From: an uncultured Eubacteriales bacterium
GTDB taxonomy: Bacteria > Bacillota > Clostridia > Christensenellales > Aristaeellaceae
DNA length: 64,000 bases
Assembly: GCA_902793325.1 (NCBI GenBank)
Contig: CADBCY010000005.1
Location: forward strand, 24,087-88,086
Reading direction: 5' to 3'
Shown here: positions 24,149-32,125 of the stretch, piece by piece
Layout: each line of letters starts with the position of its first letter
How positions within the stretch are numbered: position 1 is the first letter of the stretch
The notes under the pieces: model-generated
The model's database searches: none
What the model saw: only the letters and a program-made list of their open reading frames with translations
What the model was told of the DNA's origin: nothing
Made by a program: the position numbers and the translations under genes

Positions 24149-25660
24149 ATGAGCCAGGCACTTCGGGACGCGCGCCGGTATGAGGAGGAGCGGGAACGCT
24201 CCATCGCCCCCGGCGCCCGCCCCGCCTTCCACCTCTCCGCCCGCGTGGGCTGGATGAACGATCCCAACGGCTTCAGCTGGTACGGCGGGCAGTATCACCT
24301 GTTCTACCAGTACCACCCCTACGACTCCCACTGGGGCCCCATGCACTGGGGCCACGCCGTCAGCGACGATCTGCTGCACTGGCGCTACCTGCCCGCCGCC
24401 ATGGCCCCGGACATGCCCTACGACCGCGACGGCTGCTACTCCGGCGGCGCGCTCACCCTGCCCGACGGCCGCCACCTGCTGATGTACACCGGCGTGGCGG
24501 AGGAGCTGACCGAGACCGGCGCGCTGCGCAGGGTGCAGACCCAGAACCTGGCCTTCGGGGACGGGATGAACTACCGCAAGTACGAGAAGAACCCCGTCAT
24601 CGCCGCCGCCGATCTGCCCGAGGGCGGCAGCCGCTACGACTTCCGCGACCCGCGCGTGTGGCAGGAGCCCGACGGCTCCCTCCGCGCGCTCGTCGCCAAC
24701 GACCATCCCGGCGAGGGCGGACGGCTGCTGCTGTACGGCAGCGAGGATATGGAGCACTGGAAGCTGTTGAGCGTGGTGGCGGAGAACCGCGGCCGCCTGG
24801 GGCTGATGTGGGAGTGCCCGGATCTGTTCCGCCTGGACGGCCGCGACGTGCTGGTGGCCAGCGCGCAGGACATGCTGCCCAAGGGCTTCGAATACCACAA
24901 CGGCAACGGCACGTTCTGCCTGATGGGCCGCATGGACCCCGACACCGGGCGGTTCATCGAGGAATCCGACCAGGCCGTCGATTACGGCATCGACTTCTAC
25001 GCCCCGCAGACCGTGCTCACCCCCGACGGGCGGCGCGTGATGATCGGCTGGATGCAGAACTGGGATACCTGCAACCTGCACGTGAAGTCCACGCCATGGT
25101 TCGGCCAGATGAGCCTGCCCCGCGAGCTCTCCATCCGCAACGGCGTGCTGTTCCAGCGGCCCATCCGGGAGCTGGAGGCGCTGCGCGGCCCCTGCGTGGA
25201 ATACCGGGGCGTGGCGCTGGCGGACGGCGAGATCGCGCTGCCGGGCATCCGGGGCCGCACGGGCGACCTGGAGATCGAGCTGGAGCCGGAGGACGGCGCG
25301 GAGCTGTTCCACCGCTTCGCGGTGCGCTTTGCCAAGAGCGAGCTGTACCACACCGGCGTCAGCTTCCGGCCCGTGGAATCGGTGCTGAAGGTGGACCGCA
25401 AGTTCTCCGGCTCGCGCCGGGCCATCATCCACCAGCGCCGCGCCAAGGTGAACCACGACCGCGGGCGGCTCAAGCTGCGGCTGATCCTGGATCGCTTCAG
25501 CGTGGAGGCGTTCGTGAACGACGGCGAGAAGGTCATGACCGCCACGCTGAACACCGACCTCGCGGCCGACGGCATCACCTTTTTCGCCGACGGACGGCTG
25601 CGCATGAACGCGCGGTTCTGGCCGCTGGAGGCGAAGAAAACCCCCACGGCTGCCGACTGA
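24149..25660 (+). CDS. Glycoside hydrolase family 32: beta-fructosidase / sucrose-6-phosphate hydrolase type
   Basis: 503 residues with canonical GH32 motifs: W-M-N-D38-P-N-G (nucleophile), F-R-D167-P (stabiliser), W-E222-C-P (acid/base) and the F-Y-Q-Y block near 52-55. A C-terminal beta-sandwich follows. It splits beta-fructosyl bonds in sucrose, sucrose-6-phosphate or fructo-oligosaccharides. There is no signal peptide, so it is cytoplasmic. It ends the GH32-HAD-GH32 unit, with a terminator after it. The adjacent sugar ABC transporter may supply substrate, though CUT2 systems usually carry monosaccharides, so the link is uncertain. Confidence 0.93.
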   Translation: MSQALRDARRYEEERERSIAPGARPAFHLSARVGWMNDPNGFSWYGGQYHLFYQYHPYDSHWGPMHWGHAVSDDLLHWRYLPAAMAPDMPYDRDGCYSGGALTLPDGRHLLMYTGVAEELTETGALRRVQTQNLAFGDGMNYRKYEKNPVIAAADLPEGGSRYDFRDPRVWQEPDGSLRALVANDHPGEGGRLLLYGSEDMEHWKLLSVVAENRGRLGLMWECPDLFRLDGRDVLVASAQDMLPKGFEYHNGNGTFCLMGRMDPDTGRFIEESDQAVDYGIDFYAPQTVLTPDGRRVMIGWMQNWDTCNLHVKSTPWFGQMSLPRELSIRNGVLFQRPIRELEALRGPCVEYRGVALADGEIALPGIRGRTGDLEIELEPEDGAELFHRFAVRFAKSELYHTGVSFRPVESVLKVDRKFSGSRRAIIHQRRAKVNHDRGRLKLRLILDRFSVEAFVNDGEKVMTATLNTDLAADGITFFADGRLRMNARFWPLEAKKTPTAAD

Positions 25661-25681
25661 TCTTATCATTTGTTGCGATAA

Positions 25682-25719
25682 CGCGCCCCGGACGATTTTC
25701 GCCCGGGCGCGCGTTTTTT
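25682..25719 (+). terminator. Terminator of the GH32 operon
   Basis: An imperfect GC-rich hairpin (roughly 25682-25694 with 25700-25711, ATTTT loop) followed by CGTTTTTT. It lies 21 bases after the GH32 stop. Confidence 0.85.
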
Positions 25720-25750
25720 GCGGGAATTCCAAGAGAAATATTAACCAACA

Positions 25751-25771
25751 TTGATAATCCAACTTGATAAT
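25751..25771 (+). promoter_or_regulatory. Paired TTGATAAT motifs upstream of the sugar ABC promoter
   Basis: TTGATAAT occurs at 25751-25758 and 25764-25771, 13 bases apart, in an AT-rich block 45-65 bases upstream of the -35. The spacing and position suit an activator or repressor with half sites on one DNA face. No regulator gene is nearby. Confidence 0.35.
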
Positions 25772-25815
25772 GCTGGTACAAACGATCAAAAAATGCGATG
25801 TGACATAAAACGTTA

Positions 25816-25844
25816 TTGACAAAAGTGGTTCCCGGTGGTAAAAT
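25816..25844 (+). promoter_or_regulatory. Consensus promoter of the sugar ABC transporter
   Basis: A perfect TTGACA (25816-25821), a 17-base spacer and TAAAAT (25839-25844), about 65 bases before the start codon. It is among the strongest promoters in the window, fitting abundant expression of a binding protein. Confidence 0.92.
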
Positions 25845-25908
25845 AACTGTGTTCTGTTGGAGAGGGTTCCGATCCGATCCAATAAATAAATCGAAGGAGT
25901 GTACTCGT

Positions 25909-26955
25909 ATGAAGAAGATTCTTGCTCTGATCGTTTGCGTGCTGCTCGTCGTGGCCAGCATGAGCGCGCTGGCCGAGGGCCAGAAGGTTGGCGTTTCGAT
26001 GCCCACCAAGGACCTGCAGCGTTGGAACCAGGATGGCGCCAACATGGAAGCCATGCTGAAGGAAGCCGGCTACGAGGTCGAGCTGCAGTACGCCGCCAAC
26101 GACGTCCAGCAGCAGCTTTCTCAGGTTGAGACCATGATCGACAACGGCTGCGAAGTGCTGGTCATCGCCGCCATCGAGGGTTCTTCCCTGGGCTCCGCCC
26201 TGGAGAAGGCCGCAGAGAAGGGCATCCCGGTCATCGCTTATGACCGCCTGCTGATGCAGTCCGACGCCGTTTCCTACTATGCCACCTTCGACAACTACAT
26301 GGTCGGCACCGTGCAGGGCACCTATGTGAAAGAGACCCTGGATCTGGACAACGCGGAAGGCCCCTTCAACATTGAGTTCACCGCGGGCGATCCCGGCGAC
26401 AACAACGCTGGCTTCTTCTTCAACGGCGCGATGGACGTGCTGAAGCCCTACATCGAGTCCGGCAAGCTGAACGTCGTGTCCGGCCAGACCGAGTTCACCG
26501 ACGTCGCCACCCCCACCTGGAAGACTGAGGTCGCCCAGAGCCGCGCCGAGAACATCCTGTCCTCCTACTATGCCGACGGCACCGAGCTGGACGCCTGGGT
26601 GTGCTCCAACGACTCCACCGCCCTGGGCGTGACCAACGCGCTCGAGGCCAACTACACCGGCAAGTGGCCCATCATCACCGGTCAGGACTGCGACATCCAG
26701 AACACCAAGAACATGATCGCCGGCAAGCAGAGCATGTCCGTGTTCAAGGATACCCGCACCCTGGCGGCTCAGGTCGTGAAGATGGTCGGCCAGATCCTGT
26801 CCGGCGAAGAGGTTGACGTGAACGACACCACCACCTATGACAACGGCGTGAAGGTCGTTCCCTCCTTCCTGTGCGAGCCGGTGTTCGCCAGCGCTGACAA
26901 CTACAAGGAGCTGCTGATCGACTCCGGCTACTACACCGAGGATCAGCTGCAGTAA
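25909..26955 (+). CDS. Sugar ABC transporter, CUT2-type solute-binding protein
   Basis: 348 residues, a periplasmic-binding-protein type I fold like ChvE/XylF multiple-monosaccharide binding proteins. K-V-G-V-S-M-P-T-K-D-L-Q-R-W-N-x-D-G opens the first domain, V-I-A-Y-D-R-L appears at the ligand cleft and I-I-T-G-Q-D-C-D in the second domain. The signal peptide ends in S-A-L-A before E-G-Q and has no lipobox, so signal peptidase I cleavage is predicted, unusual for a Gram-positive binding protein. The start is ATG 25909 after AAGGAG. A hairpin separates it from the ATPase gene, which would raise its level over the membrane parts. Confidence 0.93.
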   Translation: MKKILALIVCVLLVVASMSALAEGQKVGVSMPTKDLQRWNQDGANMEAMLKEAGYEVELQYAANDVQQQLSQVETMIDNGCEVLVIAAIEGSSLGSALEKAAEKGIPVIAYDRLLMQSDAVSYYATFDNYMVGTVQGTYVKETLDLDNAEGPFNIEFTAGDPGDNNAGFFFNGAMDVLKPYIESGKLNVVSGQTEFTDVATPTWKTEVAQSRAENILSSYYADGTELDAWVCSNDSTALGVTNALEANYTGKWPIITGQDCDIQNTKNMIAGKQSMSVFKDTRTLAAQVVKMVGQILSGEEVDVNDTTTYDNGVKVVPSFLCEPVFASADNYKELLIDSGYYTEDQLQ

Positions 26956-26977
26956 TAGACCCCAACCAAAGGGTTTG

Positions 26978-27008
26978 TGATGCAGGCGGGCGAGTCCCGC
27001 CTGCATCA
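26978..27008 (+). terminator. Intercistronic hairpin between binding protein and ATPase
   Basis: A perfect 13-base-pair stem (26978-26990 with 26996-27008), a CGAGT loop and then TTTC. The U-tract is short, so it likely acts as a partial terminator or mRNA-end stabiliser, favouring binding-protein expression. Confidence 0.75.
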
Positions 27009-27070
27009 TTTCAGGCTCGCGCACACGGCCTGATTGAATCCATCCTGACTGGAAAGCTGGAGGGAAAGCC

Positions 27071-28615
27071 ATGGCAAGCATACTGCTGGAAATGAAGAAC
27101 ATCACCAAGACCTTCCCCGGTGTAAAAGCCCTCGACAACGTCAATCTGCAGGTGGAGAAGGGAGAAATCCACGCGCTGGTGGGTGAAAACGGCGCCGGCA
27201 AATCCACGCTGATGAACGTGTTGAGCGGCATTTATCCCTATGGCACCTACACGGGCGACATCGTGTACGACGGGCAGGTCTGCAAGTTCTCAAACATCAA
27301 GGATTCCGAAAAGAAGGGCATCGTCATCATCCACCAGGAGCTGGCGCTGGTCCCTGAAATGACCATCGGCGAGAACATGTACCTGGGCAACGAGCGCGGC
27401 CACAAGTTTGCGATCGACTGGAACATCACCTACGCCGAGGCGGACAAGTACCTGAAGATGGTGGGCCTGACGGAGAGCAGCAAGGTTCAGGTCAAGACCA
27501 TCGGCACGGGCAAGCAGCAGCTGGTCGAGATCGCCAAGGCGCTCGCGAAGAACGCGCAACTGCTGATCCTGGACGAACCCACGTCTTCGCTGAACGAGGA
27601 AGATTCCCGCGCGCTGCTGGACCTGATGCTGGGCTTCAAGAAGCAGGGTATGACCATGATTATCATATCCCACAAGCTCAACGAGGTCGCCTACGTCGCG
27701 GACAAGATAACCGTCATCCGCGACGGCACCACCATCGAAACCATCGACAACCGCGGCCCCGAGCCGGTGAGCGAGGAGCGCATCATCAAGGGCATGGTCG
27801 GCCGCGAGATGACCAACCGCTTCCCCAAGCGCGAGGGCGTGAAGGTCGGCGACATCATGATGGAGGTATCGCACTGGACGGTGCACCATCCGCTGTACCC
27901 CGAGCGCAAGGTCGTGGACGACGTGTCCATCAACGTTAGAAAGGGCGAGGTCGTGGGCATCTACGGCCTGATGGGCGCCGGCCGCACGGAGCTGGCCATG
28001 TCCATCTTCGGCCAGAGCTATGGCGTCAACTTCTCCGGCGAACTGAAGATCGACGGCAAGCCGGTCAAGATGAAGAAGAGCGAGGCCGACGCCATCCGGC
28101 ACAAGATCGCCTACGTCACCGAGGACCGCAAGGGCAACGGCCTGGTGCTGAGCCAGTCCATCAAGGTGAACACCTCGCTGGCAAACCTGGACAGCATCGC
28201 CAGCCACACCGTCATCGACCGCGACAAGGAATACGCCGTGGCCGAGGAGTACCGCGGCAAGCTGAGCATCAAGACCCCCTCGGTGGAGCAGCTCGTCGGC
28301 AACCTCTCCGGCGGCAACCAGCAGAAGGTGCTGCTGGCCAAGTGGATGTTCGCGGAGCCGGACATCATGATCCTCGACGAACCCACCCGCGGCATCGACG
28401 TGGGCGCCAAGTACGAGATCTACTGCATCATCAACGACCTGGCGGCGGCGGGCAAGTGCGTCGTCATGATCTCCTCGGAGCTCCCCGAAGTGCTGGGCAT
28501 GAGCGACCGCATTTACATCATGAACGAGGGCAAGATGGTGGGCGAGATGAAGGCCAGCGAAGCGACGCAGGAAAACATCATGGCTGCCATACTTAAATCG
28601 GGAAGGGGTGCATGA
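27071..28615 (+). CDS. Sugar ABC transporter, ATP-binding protein (tandem ABC domains)
   Basis: 514 residues with two ABC domains, the CUT2 layout (XylG/MmsA/GguA). The first Walker A is G-E-N-G-A-G-K-S-T (38-46), with a degenerate signature (G-T-G-K-Q-Q) and [11 protein letters not shown]. The second Walker A is degenerate (G-L-M-G-A-G-R-T-E), but its signature L-S-G-G-N-Q-Q-K and [12 protein letters not shown] are intact. This asymmetry is normal for the family. It powers sugar import with the two following permeases. Its stop overlaps the first possible start of the next gene (ATGA). Confidence 0.95.
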   Translation: MASILLEMKNITKTFPGVKALDNVNLQVEKGEIHALVGENGAGKSTLMNVLSGIYPYGTYTGDIVYDGQVCKFSNIKDSEKKGIVIIHQELALVPEMTIGENMYLGNERGHKFAIDWNITYAEADKYLKMVGLTESSKVQVKTIGTGKQQLVEIAKALAKNAQLLILDEPTSSLNEEDSRALLDLMLGFKKQGMTMIIISHKLNEVAYVADKITVIRDGTTIETIDNRGPEPVSEERIIKGMVGREMTNRFPKREGVKVGDIMMEVSHWTVHHPLYPERKVVDDVSINVRKGEVVGIYGLMGAGRTELAMSIFGQSYGVNFSGELKIDGKPVKMKKSEADAIRHKIAYVTEDRKGNGLVLSQSIKVNTSLANLDSIASHTVIDRDKEYAVAEEYRGKLSIKTPSVEQLVGNLSGGNQQKVLLAKWMFAEPDIMILDEPTRGIDVGAKYEIYCIINDLAAAGKCVVMISSELPEVLGMSDRIYIMNEGKMVGEMKASEATQENIMAAILKSGRGA

Positions 28616-28617
28616 CG

Positions 28618-29799
28618 ATGAAAGCGACCAAGATCACTTCCTTCATCCAGAAGTATACCATGGTGCTGGCCCTTGTCGTGGTGACCGCATTCTTCGCCAT
28701 TCGCACGGGCGGCAAGACCCTGTTCCCCGGCAACATCAACAACCTGATCTCCCAGAACGGCTACGTGTTCGTACTGGCGTCCGGAATGCTGCTGTGCATC
28801 CTGACCGGCGGCAACATCGACCTGTCCGTCGGCTCGGTGGTGTGCTTCACCGCCGCCATCGGCAGCGTGATGATGAAGGCCGGCGCCAACATGTGGGTCG
28901 CCACCCTGGCCATGCTGGCCATCGGCCTGGCCATCGGCACCTTCCAGGGCTTCTGGATCGCCAAGGTGCACGTGCCGCCCTTCATCGCGACGCTGGCCGG
29001 CATGTACGCCTTCCGCGGCTTCTCCAACGTGGTACTGCAGGGCTACCAGGTTTCCATCTCCAACGAGAGCTTCCTGAACATCTTCGGCGGCGGCGCGAAC
29101 TGCTACGTGCCGGACTTCATCGGCCAGATGATGGGCCGCGAGGGCAAGCCGAACGTCACCTGCCTGGTGGTGGGCATCATCGCGGTGGTCGTGTACCTGC
29201 TGCTGACCTTCCGCAAGATCTCGGTGCAGAAAAAGCTGGGCATCAGCCAGTCCGTGTACGGGCAGTTGATCACCGCGGCGCTCATCTCCATCGTGGTCGT
29301 GTGGCTGACCTGGAAGCTGGCCAACCACAAGGGCATCCCCACCGTGCTGATCTGGATTTGCCTGGTGGTGGGCATTTACAACTACGTGACCAACCGCACG
29401 GCCATCGGCCGCCACCTGTACGCGGTGGGCGGCAACGAGAAGGCCACGGCGCTCTCCGGCGTCAACGCGCGCAACGTCTACTGGTTCGCCTATGCCAACA
29501 TCGGCCTGCTGGCGGGCCTGGCGGGCGTGCTCACCGCCGCGCGCGCCAAGGGCATCGACCCCACCTACGGCGAAGGCTATGAGATGGACGCCATCGCGGC
29601 TTGCTTCATCGGCGGCGCCTCCGCCTACGGCGGCATCGGCAAGGTGTCCGGCATGATCATCGGCGCCACGCTGATGGGCGTCATCAACCAGGGCATGGGC
29701 ATCATGGGCGTCGACTCCAACTACCAGAAGGTCGTCAAGGGCATCGTGCTGCTGGTTGCGGTCATGTTCGACGTGTTGTCCAAGCGGCAAAAGCGCTAG
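28618..29799 (+). CDS. Sugar ABC transporter permease 1 (MmsB/XylH-like)
   Basis: 393 residues and about ten membrane segments, CUT2 permease family. G-G-N-I-D-L-S-V-G-S is the conserved motif near residue 64. G-R-H-L-Y-A-V-G-G-N-E-K-A-x-x-L-S-G-V is the cytoplasmic EAA-like loop that docks the ATPase. ATG 28612 overlaps the ATPase stop but lies only three bases from GGAAGGGG; ATG 28618 is nine bases away and preferred. It is paralogous to the next gene along its whole length, and the pair may form a heterodimeric channel. Confidence 0.93.
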   Translation: MKATKITSFIQKYTMVLALVVVTAFFAIRTGGKTLFPGNINNLISQNGYVFVLASGMLLCILTGGNIDLSVGSVVCFTAAIGSVMMKAGANMWVATLAMLAIGLAIGTFQGFWIAKVHVPPFIATLAGMYAFRGFSNVVLQGYQVSISNESFLNIFGGGANCYVPDFIGQMMGREGKPNVTCLVVGIIAVVVYLLLTFRKISVQKKLGISQSVYGQLITAALISIVVVWLTWKLANHKGIPTVLIWICLVVGIYNYVTNRTAIGRHLYAVGGNEKATALSGVNARNVYWFAYANIGLLAGLAGVLTAARAKGIDPTYGEGYEMDAIAACFIGGASAYGGIGKVSGMIIGATLMGVINQGMGIMGVDSNYQKVVKGIVLLVAVMFDVLSKRQKR

Positions 29800-29819
29800 T
29801 GCGGGGAGGATGACAAACA

Positions 29820-30989
29820 ATGGATAAGAAAATCGTCATTTCAGCATTGAAAAAGAATGCCATGCTGGTCGTCCTGGTCCTCGTCTACCTGTTCTTTATG
29901 GTTCTGACGGGCGGAGGCATCTTCAAGCCTTCGAGCTTCAACGCGCTGATCACCCAGAACGCCTACGTGTACATCCTCGGCTGCGGCATGCTGATGTGCA
30001 TGCTCACCGGCGGCAACATCGACCTGTCCTGCGGCGCGTTCGTGTGCCTGCTGGGCGCCCTGGGCGGCGTGATGATGGTCATTAAGGAGCTGAACACCGG
30101 CCTGTCCATCGTGCTGATGCTGCTCATCGCCATCGTGTACGGCTGCGGCCTGGGCTTCCTGATCGCCTACGTGAACGTTCCGCCGTGGATCGCGACGCTG
30201 GCCGGTTACCTGGCCTTCCGCGGCCTGGGCACCTCCATCCTGCGGAACAACTCCGTCACCGGCTCCATCGCGCCCTTCCCCCGTTCCTTCCTGGACATCT
30301 TCTCCGGCACGCTCTTCAAGTCGGCGGAGGGCACGATCAACATTCCATGCCTGATCGCGGGCATCGCGGCCGCGGCCATCGTGGTGCTGTCGGTGTTCTG
30401 GACCCGCAGCTCCCGGCTGAAGAAGGGCTATGAGGCGGATACCGTCGGCGCGGCGGCCGCCAAGGCCGGCATCGGCGCGGCGGCGATCCTGCTGGTCATG
30501 ATCAAGCTGTCCCTGGCCGGCGGCATCCCGGTGGTGCTGCTCTGGGTCGCGGGCGTGGTGCTGATCTACAGCTTCATCACCAGCCGCACGACCATCGGCC
30601 GCCACTTCTACGTGGTGGGCGGCAACATGGAGGCGGCGCGCCTGTCCGGCGTGAACACCCGCCGCATCATGTTCATCGCCTACCTGAACATGGCCATCCT
30701 GACGGCCATCTCCGCCATGACGGTGCTCTCCCGCTTCACCGCGGCCAACGCGGACGCGGGCAAGAACTTCGAGATGGACGCCATCTCCGCCTGCGTGGTG
30801 GGCGGCGTGTCCGCCAGCGGCGGCGCGGGCTCCATACTGGGCATGGTCATCGGCGCGACGCTGATCGGCGTCATCAACCTGGGCATGTTCCAGATCAGCC
30901 TGGACGCCAACTACCAGAAGGTCGTCAAGGGCTTCGTGCTGCTGGCAGCCGTGGTCTTTGACATCCTCTCCAAGAAGCGCGACACCTGA
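29820..30989 (+). CDS. Sugar ABC transporter permease 2 (MmsB/XylH-like paralogue)
   Basis: 389 residues, same family and layout as the gene 20 bases upstream. The shared blocks are G-G-N-I-D-L-S-C-G-A, G-R-H-F-Y-V-V-G-G-N-M-E-A-A-R-L-S-G-V and a near-identical end N-Y-Q-K-V-V-K-G-F-V-L-L. It is clearly a tandem duplicate that has since diverged in the middle loop. The start at 29820 follows GGGGAGG. The operon ends here at a terminator shared with the convergent ylmH operon. Confidence 0.93.
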   Translation: MDKKIVISALKKNAMLVVLVLVYLFFMVLTGGGIFKPSSFNALITQNAYVYILGCGMLMCMLTGGNIDLSCGAFVCLLGALGGVMMVIKELNTGLSIVLMLLIAIVYGCGLGFLIAYVNVPPWIATLAGYLAFRGLGTSILRNNSVTGSIAPFPRSFLDIFSGTLFKSAEGTINIPCLIAGIAAAAIVVLSVFWTRSSRLKKGYEADTVGAAAAKAGIGAAAILLVMIKLSLAGGIPVVLLWVAGVVLIYSFITSRTTIGRHFYVVGGNMEAARLSGVNTRRIMFIAYLNMAILTAISAMTVLSRFTAANADAGKNFEMDAISACVVGGVSASGGAGSILGMVIGATLIGVINLGMFQISLDANYQKVVKGFVLLAAVVFDILSKKRDT

Positions 30990-31015
30990 TCCCGTAGCGC
31001 TTCCGACCAACGCAA

Positions 31016-31044
31016 AGGGGCCGCCTCGTTGTGAGGCGGCCCTT
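31016..31044. terminator. Bidirectional terminator between the sugar ABC operon and ylmH
   Basis: A ten-base-pair GC stem (31018-31027 with 31033-31042) extended by G-T and A-T pairs, with a GTTGT loop. TCAGTTTATT follows on the plus strand and GCGTT on the minus strand. Confidence 0.8.
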
Positions 31045-31063
31045 CAGTTTATTGTCAGATGGA

Positions 31064-31816
31064 TCATCCCCTGTAGCGGAACGCGCTGACGACGCGGCGG
31101 CCGCGGCGGGATTCCCCCAGGAATTCCTCGACCCGGACGCGGCCCAGCCCCCGCGCGGAGATCAAATCGCCCTCCCGGAGCCGGGCGTCGGCGCGCAGGT
31201 TCGGCACGTGGTTGAGCTTCACCAGCCCGGCGGCGATCAGCCGCTGCGCCTCGGCGCGGGACAGCCGGCACGCCGCCGCCAGCACCGCGTCCAGGCGCTC
31301 GTTCTGCACCGTCAGGCGCAGGCGCTCCCCCTCCGGCGGCAGGATGTTCGGCGCGCCGGTCTCCACGCTGACCTTCACCGTCGCCCGCCCGGCGCTCGCC
31401 AGGTTGGCGCAGATGTAGCCCGCCACGTCCGCCAGGCAGAACAGGTAGGCGCACGGCGCGCCGTCGCGCGCGCCCGGCGCGATGTCCCCGAGCGTCTCCC
31501 GCTCGAGGCCCAGGCCCATCGCCGCACCGAGCAGGTCGCGGTGGCCCGGGTGGTTGAAGCGGTCGTTCCAGTCGATGCGCAGCACCGCCAGCGGATAGTC
31601 CTCCGGCGCGGGCGGTTCGTCCGCGTAGAAGGCCGCCACCCGGCGCTCGGCCTCCTCAAAGCCGCCGTAGAACGCCGCGTGCGCGCCCGCCCGGTTCGCC
31701 GCGCCCCGGGCCGCGTCCAGCATGGAGGGCTCCAGAAAGCGCGTGAACGCCGGGCCGCCCGTGTACGCCGCCCGCAGCGCCAACTCCTCCAGGCGCTTCT
31801 GCTCCGGCGCGATCAC
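31064..31816 (-). CDS. ylmH: YlmH-type S4-domain RNA-binding protein
   Basis: 250 residues. The C-terminal S4 RNA-binding domain (about 175-235; R-L-D-A-V-L-A-A-A, then S-R-A-E-A-Q-R-L-I-A-A-G-L-V-K-L-N) follows an N-terminal region typical of YlmH, found near division genes in Gram-positive bacteria. Recent work ties YlmH to rescue of stalled ribosomes; here the role is inferred from family. The start is GTG 31816, overlapping the yggT stop (GTGA) with only a weak ribosome site, so translation is coupled. It is the last gene of the minus-strand operon. Confidence 0.88.
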   Translation of the reverse strand: MIAPEQKRLEELALRAAYTGGPAFTRFLEPSMLDAARGAANRAGAHAAFYGGFEEAERRVAAFYADEPPAPEDYPLAVLRIDWNDRFNHPGHRDLLGAAMGLGLERETLGDIAPGARDGAPCAYLFCLADVAGYICANLASAGRATVKVSVETGAPNILPPEGERLRLTVQNERLDAVLAAACRLSRAEAQRLIAAGLVKLNHVPNLRADARLREGDLISARGLGRVRVEEFLGESRRGRRVVSAFRYRG

Positions 31817-32109
31817 CGGTACAGGCCCCGGGCGATCAGGCTGTACAGCACCCACCACAGCCTGCGCAGGATGCGGAAGCCGATCAGCGCGAACCAGCAG
31901 GTGAAGTCGATCGGCGCGTTGAAGTAGCGCATCACCGCCAGCGACAGCTTTTGGAACGGCGACACGAAGGGCTGTATAAACCGGCGCAGCCAGTAGAACG
32001 CCTGGAAGTTGGGCCGAAACCAGCTCAGGATGCAGTAGACGAGTATTGCCGTGGAGATGAGCTGGATGAACAGGTCCCCGGCGTAGAATACCTCGTAGAG
32101 TCCCCTCAC
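31813..32109 (-). CDS. yggT: YggT-family membrane protein
   Basis: 98 residues with two hydrophobic segments (about 11-29 and 69-95), joined by the conserved S-W-F-R-P-x-x-x-x-x-x-W-L-R-R-x-x-x-P-x-x-x-P-F block. The YggT/YlmG family is associated with membrane and division functions and usually lies next to ylmH, as here. The start is GTG 32109, with GGAGGAGAT upstream. It overlaps ylmH by four bases. Confidence 0.9.
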   Translation of the reverse strand: MRGLYEVFYAGDLFIQLISTAILVYCILSWFRPNFQAFYWLRRFIQPFVSPFQKLSLAVMRYFNAPIDFTCWFALIGFRILRRLWWVLYSLIARGLYR

Positions 32110-32125
32110 GGTCGATCTCCTCCCC

